Below, piece after piece: positions 1-8,612 of a stretch of 64,000 nucleotides of DNA. This stretch comes from Nocardioides sp. GY 10113 (GTDB lineage: Bacteria; Actinomycetota; Actinomycetes; Propionibacteriales; Nocardioidaceae): positions 1-64,000 of the forward strand of contig NZ_STGK01000012.1 of assembly GCF_004919105.1 (NCBI RefSeq), read 5' to 3'. The notes beneath the pieces are model-generated. The model searched no databases. It was not told the DNA's origin and saw only the letters and a program-made list of their open reading frames with translations. The number at the start of each line of letters is the position of its first letter. Positions within the stretch are counted from its first letter, which is position 1. A program made the position numbers and the translations under genes.

Positions 1-55
1 CAGCGCCGATGGTACTGCAACCGCGAGGTTGTGGGAGAGTAGGACGCCGCCGGAC
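1..55 (+). rRNA. 5S ribosomal RNA, 3' end (partial)
   Basis: The first 55 bases match the 3' part of an actinobacterial 5S rRNA: the GCCGATGGTACTGC segment, the GTGGGAGAGTAGG loop E/helix IV region and the terminal CGCCGCCGGAC that closes helix I. The 5' half lies outside the window. A strong terminator hairpin follows about 45 bases downstream, as expected for the end of an rRNA operon. Confidence 0.93.
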
Positions 56-100
56 AAACATTGAGCAGGCGTGGGCCGCGTCCCCGACGCGCCGCTTGCG

Positions 101-130
101 AGTAGAGGCCACCCTCGGGTGGCCTCTACT
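101..130 (+). terminator. rRNA operon terminator hairpin
   Basis: A perfect 14-bp inverted repeat (AGTAGAGGCCACCC and its complement, separated by TC) follows the 5S rRNA and is followed by a T-containing stretch. It is well placed to end the rRNA transcript before the gene starting at 168. Confidence 0.85.
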
Positions 131-167
131 GTATTTGCACCACCTACACGAGAAGAGAGAGCTGGTC

Positions 168-1103
168 GTGGCAGAGCAGCAGGGTTCACGCCGCAGCGGC
201 GGTCCTCAGGGACGGTCCGGCTCCGGCGCAGGCAGCAACGGACGACGCGGTGCCCAGGCCGGTGGCCAGGGACGCGGCGGCGGACAGTCGCGCTCCGGCG
301 GATCTCGGTCCGGCGGTCGCAGCAGCGACGGCGGCGACCGTCGGGGTCAGAAGCCTCGGGCCGGAGGGTCCGGCGGCGGGCGTCCGCCGCGGGATCGTGT
401 CGAGCGCACCAAGGAGCAGGCGGTCTACGACGGCCCGCCGCTTCCCGACGAGATCACCGGCAAGGAGCTCGCGCCGGCGGTCCGCGCCCAGCTCAAGGGC
501 CTCCCGGACAAGCTCGCGTCCCGTGTCGCTCGGCACCTCGCCGCAGCGGGTGCGCTGATCGACGAGGACCCGGAGACGGCCTACCAGCACACGCTGGCCG
601 CACGAGCGCGCGCCTCCCGCCTGGCGGTGGTGCGCGAGGCCGCCGGCGAGGCGGCCTATGCCGCTGGCCACTACGCCGAGGCGCTCTCCGAGCTGCGGGC
701 CGCCAAGCGCATGAACGGCGCGACGGCGTACCTGCCGATCATGGCCGACTGCCATCGGGCGCTGGGCAACGCCAAGCGCGCGCTCGAGCTGGCCAAGAGC
801 CCCTCGGTGGCGAACTTCGCGCCCGAGGCGAAGGCGGAGATGACCATCGTCGAGGCCGGCGCGCGCCGTGACCTCGGTCAGTTCGACGCCGCGCTGCGGA
901 CGCTGGAGCTGGCGCCGATCAACAGCAAGTCGCGCGAGGCGTGGGTGCTGCGGCTGCGCTACGCCTATGCCGACACCCTCGAGCAGGCGGGCCGCCTCCA
1001 GGACGCCCTCACGTGGTTCCACCGCACCGACGCGCTCGACGGCGAGGAGCTGACCGACGCGGCGGAGCGAGCGGCCGCGCTCGAGAAGCGGATCGGGGAC
1101 TGA
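168..1103 (+). CDS. TPR-repeat protein with Gly/Arg/Ser-rich N-terminus
   Basis: A 311-residue protein of unknown role. The first ~85 residues are a low-complexity, basic Gly/Arg/Ser/Gln-rich tail; residues ~100-310 are helical and Ala-rich with tetratricopeptide-like units (for example AYAAGHYAEALSELRAAKRM and the following repeats), suggesting a protein-protein or RNA-binding adaptor. No signal peptide or membrane segment is seen. The GTG at 168 is chosen because a purine-rich ribosome site (AGAAGAGAGA) precedes it and because an upstream in-frame ATG at 9 lies inside the 5S rRNA. It sits alone between the rRNA operon and a convergent membrane-protein gene. Confidence 0.7.
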   Translation: MAEQQGSRRSGGPQGRSGSGAGSNGRRGAQAGGQGRGGGQSRSGGSRSGGRSSDGGDRRGQKPRAGGSGGGRPPRDRVERTKEQAVYDGPPLPDEITGKELAPAVRAQLKGLPDKLASRVARHLAAAGALIDEDPETAYQHTLAARARASRLAVVREAAGEAAYAAGHYAEALSELRAAKRMNGATAYLPIMADCHRALGNAKRALELAKSPSVANFAPEAKAEMTIVEAGARRDLGQFDAALRTLELAPINSKSREAWVLRLRYAYADTLEQAGRLQDALTWFHRTDALDGEELTDAAERAAALEKRIGD

Positions 1104-1151
1104 TCGCAGGGCGCGCGGCGGTCTCGTCGCGCGCCGTACGCCGGCGCGGGC

Positions 1152-1721
1152 TCAGCCCGCGCCCAGGACGACCGTCGCCCCGGCATGCCCGGCGGGGACG
1201 GTGTCCCAGCGCAGGTCCTCGCGGAACGCCACCCGGATCCGGTCGACCTGGGCGACCAGCGCCTGCTCGCCGCTGACCTCGAGCACGATCGAGTCGCCCT
1301 CGCCGAGGGTGGCGCCGGCCGGATCGATCAGCTCCTCGCAGAAGTGGTCCGGTGCGCTGGTGACACCGATCGTGCCCCCTCGGCAGAGCAACGGCGTCAC
1401 CGCGACGTCGGCCGAGGCGGTGGCGCTGGTCTTCACGCCGGCCACGTGCAGGGTGCGGTCGAAGCCCTCGGGTGCCGCGAACATGCCCAGGTAGACCGGT
1501 GCTCGGGTGGTGCCCGTGGCCGCCACCTCCCGGTCGTCCACGGGCAGGGGCTCGGGTGTCGCCATGTACCAGGCCACCCACCCGGCGAGCAGGCCGATCG
1601 CGGCTGCGACGAGTGAGACGCGTCGCCAGCGGCCGTGGCGGCGAGGGCGCCCCGGAACGCCCAGCGACAGCGCCGGTCCCGCCGCGGGGCCGTTCGAGGA
1701 GGGGGGCTGGCCGCTGCTCAT
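1152..1721 (-). CDS. Membrane-anchored hypothetical protein
   Basis: 189 residues, not recognised. Residues 1-33 are Pro/Gly/Arg-rich and cytoplasmic; a single hydrophobic segment follows at ~35-53 (VSLVAAAIGLLAGWVAWYMA); the remaining ~135 residues would be outside the cell and form a small beta-rich domain with two cysteines (LLCRGG and HFCEEL) that could form a disulfide. The positive-inside charge pattern supports an N-in, C-out topology. It is convergent with the TPR gene and divergent from the hydrolase at 1789. Confidence 0.65.
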   Translation of the reverse strand: MSSGQPPSSNGPAAGPALSLGVPGRPRRHGRWRRVSLVAAAIGLLAGWVAWYMATPEPLPVDDREVAATGTTRAPVYLGMFAAPEGFDRTLHVAGVKTSATASADVAVTPLLCRGGTIGVTSAPDHFCEELIDPAGATLGEGDSIVLEVSGEQALVAQVDRIRVAFREDLRWDTVPAGHAGATVVLGAG

Positions 1722-1775
1722 GGCCGAAGGCTAGGACATCCGCCGCTGGCCGCTGCGCAGCCCGCGCCCACATGT

Positions 1776-1781
1776 CAGACT
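1776..1781 (+). promoter_or_regulatory. Possible -10 box, leaderless transcript
   Basis: CAGACT lies 7 nt before the ATG at 1789, the spacing seen at several other start codons in this window. It lacks the usual first T, so it is weaker than the others. Confidence 0.35.
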
Positions 1782-1788
1782 CCACCGC

Positions 1789-2742
1789 ATGAGCCTGCAT
1801 CCACGGTCGACCTCCACCGGTCACGGGGGACTGGAGCGGCCGACGTTGGAGGGCAGCATCGCTGTCCGGGACGGGCGTCGGCTCAGCTTCGCGGAGTACG
1901 GCACCCCGCGCGGGCGTCCGCTGGTCTGGCTGCACGGAACGCCCGGCGGGCGGCGACAGATCCCGGTCGAAGCGCGGGAGTTCGCACTGGAGGCGGGGAT
2001 CCGGATCATCGGGATCGACCGTCCCGGCATCGGCACCTCGACGCCGCACCTGTACCCCGACGTCCTCGACTGGACCGACGACCTCCGTCTGGTGCTGGAC
2101 GCGCTCGCGGTCGACGAGTTCCGGGTCATCGGACTCTCGGGCGGCGGGCCGTACGCGCTGGCGGCCGGTGCCGCGCTGCCGCACCGGACGCTCGGCGTCG
2201 GCGTGCTCGGTGGCGTGGCGCCCACCCGTGGTCCCGACGCGGCCGAGGGCGGACCGATCCAGCTCGCGGTGCGGCTGGCCCCGGCTCTCACCGCCGTGCG
2301 GGTGCCGCTGGGCGTCGCGCTCACCGGGGCCATCCGGGTGGTCAAGCCGCTGGCCGGGCCCGCGCTCGACCTGTACGCCGCGGTGCAGCCGGCCGGCGAC
2401 AAGGCCCTGCTCGCGCGTCCGGAGTTCAAGGCCATGTTCATCGACGACCTGCTCAACGGCAGCAGGTTCCAGATCTCGGCGCCGTTGGCCGACCTGGTCC
2501 TCTTCACGCGGGACTGGGGCTTCGCGCTGGGCGACGTGAAGGCTCCGGTGCGCTGGTGGCACGGGGGCCAGGACCACATCGTCCCGTTCGCGCACGGCGT
2601 GCACGCGGTCTCGCTGCTGCCGGACGCCGCGCTGACCGTGATCGACGGCGAGAGCCATCTGGGCGGACTGGGTATCGCTCGGACGGTGTTGGAGGCCATG
2701 ATGGGGGTGGGCGCCACTCCGGGACTCGGGTTCGACGGGTGA
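1789..2742 (+). CDS. Alpha/beta hydrolase
   Basis: 317 residues with the alpha/beta-hydrolase fold: oxyanion motif LHGTPGGRR at ~44-52, nucleophile elbow GLSGGGPYAL (Ser ~115), and a C-terminal acid/His region around HGGQDHIVPFAHGVH and ESHLGGLG. No signal peptide, so a cytoplasmic esterase or related enzyme; the substrate cannot be told. No ribosome site is evident, and a -10-like hexamer 7 nt upstream fits leaderless translation. Confidence 0.85.
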   Translation: MSLHPRSTSTGHGGLERPTLEGSIAVRDGRRLSFAEYGTPRGRPLVWLHGTPGGRRQIPVEAREFALEAGIRIIGIDRPGIGTSTPHLYPDVLDWTDDLRLVLDALAVDEFRVIGLSGGGPYALAAGAALPHRTLGVGVLGGVAPTRGPDAAEGGPIQLAVRLAPALTAVRVPLGVALTGAIRVVKPLAGPALDLYAAVQPAGDKALLARPEFKAMFIDDLLNGSRFQISAPLADLVLFTRDWGFALGDVKAPVRWWHGGQDHIVPFAHGVHAVSLLPDAALTVIDGESHLGGLGIARTVLEAMMGVGATPGLGFDG

Positions 2743-2915
2743 CGACACCTCGCCACGCCTGCACAATCGCTGGTTTTCCTCCGTCACATCGGTAACATCG
2801 GAGGCACAACTCCACAGGAGTCACTCGAGAACCACTCGATGCCGACTCGCTTTCGTGAGACCGCTGGGGAAGGCGTATCTCGCGCCGGAGGGAAAGGCAG
2901 ATCGAGGAGTTCACG

Positions 2916-3425
2916 GTGACCCACAACAACAGTGCTACTCGCGGCGTGTTCTACGTCCACTCGGCACCGTCCGCGTTGTGCCCTCACATCGAGTGGGCTG
3001 TGGGCGGTGTTCTCGGTGTGGCCGTCAGCCCGGACTGGACCGCTCAGGCGGCACAGGCCGGGACCTATCGGTGCGAGTTCTCCTGGACCGGCAAGCCCGG
3101 GTCCGCCGCCGCGATGGCGTCGGCGCTCCGAGGCTGGAACCACGTGCGGTTCGAGGTCACGGAGGAGCCCACCCTCAGCACCGAGGGTGCCCGCTTCTCC
3201 TACACCCCGGACCTCGGTGTCTTCCACGCCGTGACCGGCCTGCACGGGGACATCATGATCCCCGAGGACAGGCTGCGCGCGGCGACGGTCCGGGCGGGCC
3301 TGGGCGAGACGACGATCGAGAACGAGATCGACAAGCTGCTCGGGAAGCCGTGGGACGACGAGCTGGAGACCTTCCGGCACGCCGGCGACGGCGCACCGGT
3401 CCGGTGGCTGCACCAGGTCGTCTGA
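2916..3425 (+). CDS. DUF3145 family protein
   Basis: 169-residue protein matching the actinobacterial DUF3145 family by its overall sequence (RGVFYVHSAPSALCPHIEWA at the N-terminus, PVRWLHQVV at the C-terminus). The function of the family is not known. GTG at 2916 is preceded by ATCGAGGAG at a suitable distance. It is convergent with the fatty-acid synthesis operon and shares an 18-bp hairpin terminator with it. A conserved neighbour of fab genes in actinobacteria, but a direct role in lipid synthesis is only inference. Confidence 0.88.
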   Translation: MTHNNSATRGVFYVHSAPSALCPHIEWAVGGVLGVAVSPDWTAQAAQAGTYRCEFSWTGKPGSAAAMASALRGWNHVRFEVTEEPTLSTEGARFSYTPDLGVFHAVTGLHGDIMIPEDRLRAATVRAGLGETTIENEIDKLLGKPWDDELETFRHAGDGAPVRWLHQVV

Positions 3426-3477
3426 CCGAGGACGTCCGAGGGACCACGAGCCCCCGCGCGTAGCACAGCAGAGAAAC

Positions 3478-3514
3478 ACAGAGGCCGGCCGAGCACTGCT
3501 CGGCCGGCCTCTGT
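3478..3514. terminator. Bidirectional hairpin terminator
   Basis: An 18-bp perfect inverted repeat (arms 3478-3495 and 3497-3514) lies between the converging DUF3145 and fabF genes and probably ends transcription from both sides. Confidence 0.85.
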
Positions 3515-3555
3515 GCTGTCAGGCGCCGGTGCGCGCCGCTCAGCCCGGCCCGGGG

Positions 3556-4821
3556 TCAGACGCTGCCGAAGGCGACGGCGACGTTGGCGCCGCCGAAGCC
3601 GAAGGAGTTGTTGAGCGCCACGATGTCGCCGATCGGGAGGTCCCGCGGCTTCGTCGCGATGTCCAGCTCCACGGCGGGGTCCTGGTTGTCCAGGTTGATG
3701 GTCGGCGGCGAGATCCGGTGGTGCAGCGCCAGCACGGTGGCGACGCCCTCCAGGGCGCCCGCGCCGCCGAGCAGGTGTCCGGTCATCGACTTGGTGCTGG
3801 TCACCACGATCTCGTTGGCGTGCGAGCCGAGCACGGCGTGCAGCATCAGGCCCTCCGCGACGTCGCCCTGCGGCGTCGAGGTGGCGTGGGCGTTGACGTG
3901 CGCGACGTCGGACGGGGAGATGTCGCCGTCGGCCAGCGCCCGCCTGAGCGCGCGCGTGCCGCCGCGACCCTCGGGGTCCGGCTGGGCGATGTCGTGGGCG
4001 TCGGCGGTGATGCCGCTGCCGAGGACCTCGGCGTAGATCCGCGCTCCGCGGGCACGGGCGTGCTCCTCGGACTCGAGGACCAGCGCGCCGGCGCCCTCGC
4101 CGAGCACGAAGCCGTCCCGCCCGGTGTCCCACGGGCGGGAGACCGTCGTCGGGTCGCCCTCGTTCTTGGACAACGCCATCATGTTGGAGAAGGCGGCCAC
4201 CGGCAGCGGGTGGATCGCCGCCTCGGTGCCGCCGGCGACGACGATGTCGGCGCGACCGAGTCGGATCTGGTCGGCGGCCAGGGCGATCGCCTCGTTGCCC
4301 GAGGCGCACGCCGACACCGGGGTGTTGACCGCGGCCCGGGCGCCGAACTGGAGGCTGATGGTCGCCGCAGGGGCGTTCGCCATCAGCATCGGCACCGCCA
4401 GCGGGGAGACGCGGCGCGGGCCCTTGGCCAGCATCGCGTCGTAGTTGGTGAGCAGCGTCTGGACGCCGCCGATGCCCGACGCCATCGCGACGCCGATCCG
4501 GTCGCCGTCCAGCTCGCCGTCGGCGAGGGGCTGGTCCAGCCCCGCGTCGGTCCAGGCCTCCATCGCGGAGACCAGGGCCAGCTGGGAGGAGCGGTCGAGA
4601 CGGCGGGCCCGAACCCGCTCCAGGACCTCGCTCGGGTCGACCGCCGCGGGTGCGCCGATCTGGACCGCGAGGTCGGCCGGCCAGTCAGCCGTACTCGCGA
4701 CCTCGGTCAGGCGGCGCACACCGGACCGACCGGCGATCATCCCCTCCCAGGTGCTGGCGACATCGCCGCCCAGGGGGTTGGTGGTGCCCAGCCCGGTGAC
4801 CACGACACGTGTACGACTCAT
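3556..4821 (-). CDS. fabF: 3-oxoacyl-ACP synthase II (KAS II)
   Basis: 421 residues, full length for FabF. It condenses malonyl-ACP with growing acyl-ACP in type II fatty-acid synthesis. The catalytic cysteine is in VSACASGNEA (~residue 170), with the two active-site histidines in VNAHATSTPQGD and KSMTGHLLGGAG and the C-terminal NSFGFGGANV loop. Last gene of the fabD-fabH-acpP-fabF cluster on the minus strand, 40 nt after acpP, so probably co-transcribed. In mycobacteria the equivalent enzymes are KasA/KasB; here a single copy is present in the cluster. Confidence 0.96.
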   Translation of the reverse strand: MSRTRVVVTGLGTTNPLGGDVASTWEGMIAGRSGVRRLTEVASTADWPADLAVQIGAPAAVDPSEVLERVRARRLDRSSQLALVSAMEAWTDAGLDQPLADGELDGDRIGVAMASGIGGVQTLLTNYDAMLAKGPRRVSPLAVPMLMANAPAATISLQFGARAAVNTPVSACASGNEAIALAADQIRLGRADIVVAGGTEAAIHPLPVAAFSNMMALSKNEGDPTTVSRPWDTGRDGFVLGEGAGALVLESEEHARARGARIYAEVLGSGITADAHDIAQPDPEGRGGTRALRRALADGDISPSDVAHVNAHATSTPQGDVAEGLMLHAVLGSHANEIVVTSTKSMTGHLLGGAGALEGVATVLALHHRISPPTINLDNQDPAVELDIATKPRDLPIGDIVALNNSFGFGGANVAVAFGSV

Positions 4822-4861
4822 CGTCTCGACCTCTCGACTCGCTCCGAACCCAGCTCTGCGA

Positions 4862-5122
4862 TCAGGCCGCCTGGGCCTTCTCGATGTACGACACGGCGTC
4901 GCCGACGGTCTTGAGGTTCTTGACCTCGTCGTCGGGGATGGTGACGCCGAACTTCTCCTCGGCCTCGACCACGACCTCCACCATCGACAGCGAGTCGACG
5001 TCGAGGTCGTCGACGAACGACTTGTCGAGCTGGACGTCGTCGGCGTCGACGCCGGCGACCTCGTTCACGATCTCGGCGAGGGCGGCGCGGATCTCTTCGG
5101 TGCTCATTCTGTTTGTCTCCAT
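4862..5122 (-). CDS. acpP: Acyl carrier protein
   Basis: 86-residue acidic protein. The phosphopantetheine attachment serine is in DLDVDSLSMVEV (~residue 46), in the usual helix II context. It carries the growing acyl chain for FabD, FabH and FabF encoded around it. Spaced 74 nt from fabH upstream and 40 nt from fabF downstream. Slightly longer than typical ACP (77-80) because of a short N-terminal extension (METNRMSTEE). Confidence 0.96.
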   Translation of the reverse strand: METNRMSTEEIRAALAEIVNEVAGVDADDVQLDKSFVDDLDVDSLSMVEVVVEAEEKFGVTIPDDEVKNLKTVGDAVSYIEKAQAA

Positions 5123-5196
5123 CGGTTGGGTTGGTGATGCGTAGGTGGGGTTCTGGGGACGTCGGCCGGCGGCGCCGGTGACGTCGGCGCGGCCCG

Positions 5197-6168
5197 TCAG
5201 GGGAGGACGACGACCTGCGCGGCGTAGGCCAGTCCGGCGCCGAAGGCGATCAGCAGCGCCCGGTCGCCCGACTTCGCGTCGCCGTCGGCGTACATGCGGT
5301 CCAGCGCGAGCGGGATCGAGGCGGCCGAGGTGTTGCCCGCGTCGACGATGTCGCGGGCGACCTTCACGGTGGCGGGAAGCTTCATGGCACGGACCATGGT
5401 GTCAGTGATCCGGTTGTTGGCCTGGTGGGGGATGAAGCAGTCCAGGTCGTCGGCTGTGATACCGGCGCGGTCGAGCGCCTGCTGCGCCACCTTCGCCATC
5501 TCGTACGACGCCCAGCGGAAGACGGCGCTGCCCTGCATCGTCAGGTTCGGGTTCGTCGGGCTGACCGAGCGGATCAGGTCCTGGTGCTCCCCGTCGGACC
5601 CCCAGACCACCGGTCCGATCTGCGGGGTCTCCGACGGGCCGATCACGACGGCGCCGGCACCGTCCGCGAAGATGAAGGCGGTGCCGCGGTCGGTCGTGTC
5701 GGTGATGTCGCTGAGCCGCTCGACGCCGATCACCAGGACGTGACGGGCGCTGCCGGAGCGGACCATGCCGTCGGCGAGCGCGACGCCGTGGCAGAAGCCG
5801 GCGCAGGCGGCGGAGATGTCGAACGCGGCGGCCTGGTCGGTGCCGAGCTCGTGCGCGATCGCGGCAGCGGCCGACGGCGTGGCGAGCAGGTGGCTGACGG
5901 TCGCCACCACCACGGCGTCGACCTGGCGTGCGTCGATCCCGGCGTGCTCGAGGGCGTGACGGGAGGCCTCCACGGCCATCATCGCCACCGTCTCCTCCTC
6001 CGACGCGATCCGGCGGGTCTTGATGCCCGAGCGCTGCTGGATCCACTCGTCGCTGGAGTCGATCGCGTCGACGATCTCCGAGTTCGGGACGAGCCGGGCG
6101 GGTCGGTAGCTGCCGACGCCGAGGATCGCCGAGTAGGGCGCGCCGGTGATCGCGTTCAGGCCGCTCAT
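5197..6168 (-). CDS. fabH: 3-oxoacyl-ACP synthase III (KAS III)
   Basis: 323 residues. It starts fatty-acid synthesis by condensing an acyl-CoA with malonyl-ACP. The Cys-His-Asn triad is visible: AACAGFCHGV (Cys ~119), CFIPHQANNRI (His ~249) and DAGNTSAASIP (Asn ~279). Its ATG overlaps the fabD stop by 4 nt (ATGA), indicating translational coupling. In actinomycetes FabH usually accepts branched primers, but the sequence alone does not prove this. Confidence 0.96.
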   Translation of the reverse strand: MSGLNAITGAPYSAILGVGSYRPARLVPNSEIVDAIDSSDEWIQQRSGIKTRRIASEEETVAMMAVEASRHALEHAGIDARQVDAVVVATVSHLLATPSAAAAIAHELGTDQAAAFDISAACAGFCHGVALADGMVRSGSARHVLVIGVERLSDITDTTDRGTAFIFADGAGAVVIGPSETPQIGPVVWGSDGEHQDLIRSVSPTNPNLTMQGSAVFRWASYEMAKVAQQALDRAGITADDLDCFIPHQANNRITDTMVRAMKLPATVKVARDIVDAGNTSAASIPLALDRMYADGDAKSGDRALLIAFGAGLAYAAQVVVLP

Positions 6169-7148
6169 GCCGCGCCTCCCTCGTCGCCGGTGGGGGTGGC
6201 GCCGTGCTTCGCGCAGAACTCCCGTGCCGCGTCGAGCTGGTCGGGGCCGCCGAGGGCGAGGGTCTCGACCGGCTGCGGCCCGCCGCGGAAGTAGCGCTTG
6301 GCGATGCCGGCGAGCGTGCCGGACGGGGGGAGCTCCAGGATGCCGGTGACCCCGAGGTCCGTCATCGTCTCGAGGCAGAGGTCCCAGCGGACCGGACGGG
6401 CGATCTGGCCGACGATCTTGGTCAGCACCTCGCGGCCGTCGCGCACGACCGTGCCGTCGGCGTTGGAGATGAACGCCGTGCGGGCGTCGTGCACCGGGAC
6501 CGCGCCGGAGAGCCGGGTCACGTGGTCCACCGCGGGCGCCATGTGCGCGGAGTGGAAGGCCCCGGCGACCGAGAGCGGGCGGAGCTTCGCCTTGGGCGGC
6601 GGCTCCTCGGCGAACGCGGCCAGCTGCTCCATCGTGCCGGCGGCGACGATCTGGCCGGGTCCGTTGTCGTTCGCGGCGGTCAGACCGTGCTTGTCGATGG
6701 TTGCCAAGACCTCGTCCCGGTCGCCGCCGAGGACGGCGGTCATCCCGGTCGGGGTGACCGCGGAGGCGGCGGCCATCGCGTTGCCGCGCTCGCGGACCAG
6801 CACCATCGCCCGCTCGGGGGAGAGCACGCCGGCGAAGGCGGCGGCGCCGATCTCGCCGACGCTGTGGCCCGCGACGGCGCCGACGGCGGCGAGGCCGTCC
6901 GAGGGGTCGTCGCCGGACGACGGGAACAGCTCGAGCGCGGTCAGGATCGCGGTCGCGACCAGCAGCGGCTGGGCGATCTTGGTGTCACGGATGGTCTCGT
7001 CATCGGCATCGGTGCCGTAGTGGGCGAGGTCGAGTCCGGCGACCGCGCCCAGCCACTCCAGTCGGGCGGCGAAGATCGGGTCGTCGAGCCACGGACGGAG
7101 GAAACCTGCGGTCTGGGCACCTTGGCCAGGAGCGAGGATCACGAGCAC
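6165..7148 (-). CDS. fabD: Malonyl-CoA:ACP transacylase
   Basis: 327 residues from the GTG at 7148. It loads malonate from CoA onto ACP. The N-terminal LAPGQGAQ, nucleophile GHSVGEIGAA (Ser ~93) and GAFHSAHM (catalytic His) motifs are present. A longer frame from 7178 would add ten residues (MCIPTGQAET) that do not belong to the family, so the GTG at 7148 is preferred. First gene of the fab cluster; 108 nt downstream of the PucR-type regulator. Confidence 0.93.
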   Translation of the reverse strand: MLVILAPGQGAQTAGFLRPWLDDPIFAARLEWLGAVAGLDLAHYGTDADDETIRDTKIAQPLLVATAILTALELFPSSGDDPSDGLAAVGAVAGHSVGEIGAAAFAGVLSPERAMVLVRERGNAMAAASAVTPTGMTAVLGGDRDEVLATIDKHGLTAANDNGPGQIVAAGTMEQLAAFAEEPPPKAKLRPLSVAGAFHSAHMAPAVDHVTRLSGAVPVHDARTAFISNADGTVVRDGREVLTKIVGQIARPVRWDLCLETMTDLGVTGILELPPSGTLAGIAKRYFRGGPQPVETLALGGPDQLDAAREFCAKHGATPTGDEGGAA

Positions 7149-7215
7149 GGTCTCAGCCTGCCCTGTGGGGATGCACAACGGCTGCTCGGAGCCCGACGAA
7201 CTTGTCGGCAGTGCC

Positions 7216-7234
7216 TTTGTGAGATCCCTACAAA
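7216..7234. promoter_or_regulatory. Candidate operator upstream of fabD
   Basis: TTTGT-N9-ACAAA, an inverted repeat 68-86 nt before the fabD start and just after the stop of the adjacent PucR-type regulator gene. By analogy with FasR control of fabDHPF in Streptomyces this could be the regulator's site; the specific sequence match is not established here. Confidence 0.35.
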
Positions 7235-7256
7235 TCCGCCGTGGGCGCTCATGCCC

Positions 7257-8441
7257 TCAGATCCCCTGGGCGGCGTCCTGGCGCCCGAGCATCAGCGCGA
7301 TCTGGAGCACCAGCGCGTCGCGGGCGCGGTTCGGGGTGAAGCCGGTCAGCTCGGCGATCTGGCCGAGCCGGTAGCGGACCGTGTTGGGGTGGACGAAGAG
7401 CGCCCGGGCGGTGGCCTCGATGGTCTGCCCGTGGCTGAAGTACGTGGTCAGCGTCTCCACCAATGAGCCGCGGCCCGCGGCGATCGGGGCGTAGACCGCG
7501 TCGATCGCCTCACGGCGGGCGTCCTCGTCGCCGGCGAGGATGCGCTCGGGCAGCAGGTCGTGGGAGCAGACCGGGCGGGGCGCGTCGGGCCAGCCGGTGA
7601 CGGCGCGCAGGCCGGCGAGCGCCGAGCTGGCCGACACGTGGGCGTGCGCCAGGTCGGTGGCCACCGGGCCGACCACGACCGGCCCCTCGTCGTACCCGCG
7701 GACCACGGAGGCGGCGGCCTTCTCGGGGTCGGTGACGCCGCCCAGGATCACCACCAGCAGATGACCCTGCACCGCGCACAGCGCGTCCAGGCCGGCGTTG
7801 CGTGCGGCCCGACGGACCTCGTCGAAGTCGCCGACCTCGGCCTGGTCGGGCGTCGCCCGGCCGACCACGACGGCGACCTCGCCGCGGGCCGCCCAGCCGA
7901 CCGCGCTGGCGCGGGAGAGGATGGCGTCGTCGGACTCGGCGCGCAGCACCGAGTCGACCACGAGCGCCTCGAGGCGCGCGTCCCAGGCGCCGCGCATCTC
8001 CGCGGCGCGGGCGTAGACCTCGGCGGTGGCGAACGCGACCTCGCGGCCGTACCGCAGGATGCCGGCGTGCAGCTCCGGGGTGATCTCGGGGTCGAGGATC
8101 TGGTCGATCTGTCGCTCGGCCTCGTCGATCGTGAGCCGGATCAGGTCGACGGTCTGGCGCAGGTCGATCACGCCGGCCAGCGCCTGCGGGACGGTGCCGA
8201 AGAGGGAGACGACCAGGTCCTCCTCCCGGGGCAGCGCGACCTCGCCCTCGGCGCCCAACCAGTCCAGGAAGCCGCGCACGCCGGACTGCACGATCTGGCC
8301 GACCCAGGCGCGCTCCTCGGCCCGCAGGTTGCGGAACCACGGGCGGTCGTGCTCGATCCGCGTCACCGCCGCGCGACTGAGGTCCCCGGCGGCGGCGCGG
8401 AGCTGCTCGATCGCGCGGCTGGTGGGGTCGGGGGCGGGCAT
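7257..8441 (-). CDS. PucR-family transcriptional regulator, FasR-like
   Basis: 394 residues. The C-terminal ~60 residues hold the PucR-type helix-turn-helix (TIEATARALFVHPNTVRYRLGQI), preceded by a GGDEF-like central region. A PucR protein directly upstream of fabD is the arrangement of FasR, the activator of the fab operon in Streptomyces, so control of fatty-acid synthesis is the likely role. The open frame extends far upstream to 9680, but that part is antisense to a real hydrolase gene; the ATG at 8441 follows a TAGGCT box by 7 nt, which decides the start. Confidence 0.88.
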   Translation of the reverse strand: MPAPDPTSRAIEQLRAAAGDLSRAAVTRIEHDRPWFRNLRAEERAWVGQIVQSGVRGFLDWLGAEGEVALPREEDLVVSLFGTVPQALAGVIDLRQTVDLIRLTIDEAERQIDQILDPEITPELHAGILRYGREVAFATAEVYARAAEMRGAWDARLEALVVDSVLRAESDDAILSRASAVGWAARGEVAVVVGRATPDQAEVGDFDEVRRAARNAGLDALCAVQGHLLVVILGGVTDPEKAAASVVRGYDEGPVVVGPVATDLAHAHVSASSALAGLRAVTGWPDAPRPVCSHDLLPERILAGDEDARREAIDAVYAPIAAGRGSLVETLTTYFSHGQTIEATARALFVHPNTVRYRLGQIAELTGFTPNRARDALVLQIALMLGRQDAAQGI

Positions 8442-8448
8442 GAGGTCC

Positions 8449-8454
8449 AGCCTA
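8449..8454 (-). promoter_or_regulatory. -10 box (TAGGCT) of leaderless regulator gene
   Basis: On the minus strand TAGGCT is followed by 7 nt and then the ATG at 8441. No ribosome site fits, so the mRNA is probably leaderless. Confidence 0.6.
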
Positions 8455-8612
8455 GAACCACCCCTCCCGGCCGCCCGGACCGGTGACCCTCGACGGAGTT
8501 TCGTGGTTGAATCGACAATCACCCCCGGGCAGCGCGGCCCGGGACGACGTATCCCTCGACAGGAACGTGCCGCACCCGCCCGGCGGAGGTGGGGCGCGAC
8601 CAGGAGGTCGCC

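Noticed and set aside
1009..2787. 592-codon minus-strand frame over the membrane protein and hydrolase genes
   Set aside because: Low-complexity Arg/Gly/Pro/His translation, no start signal, overlaps two convincing genes.
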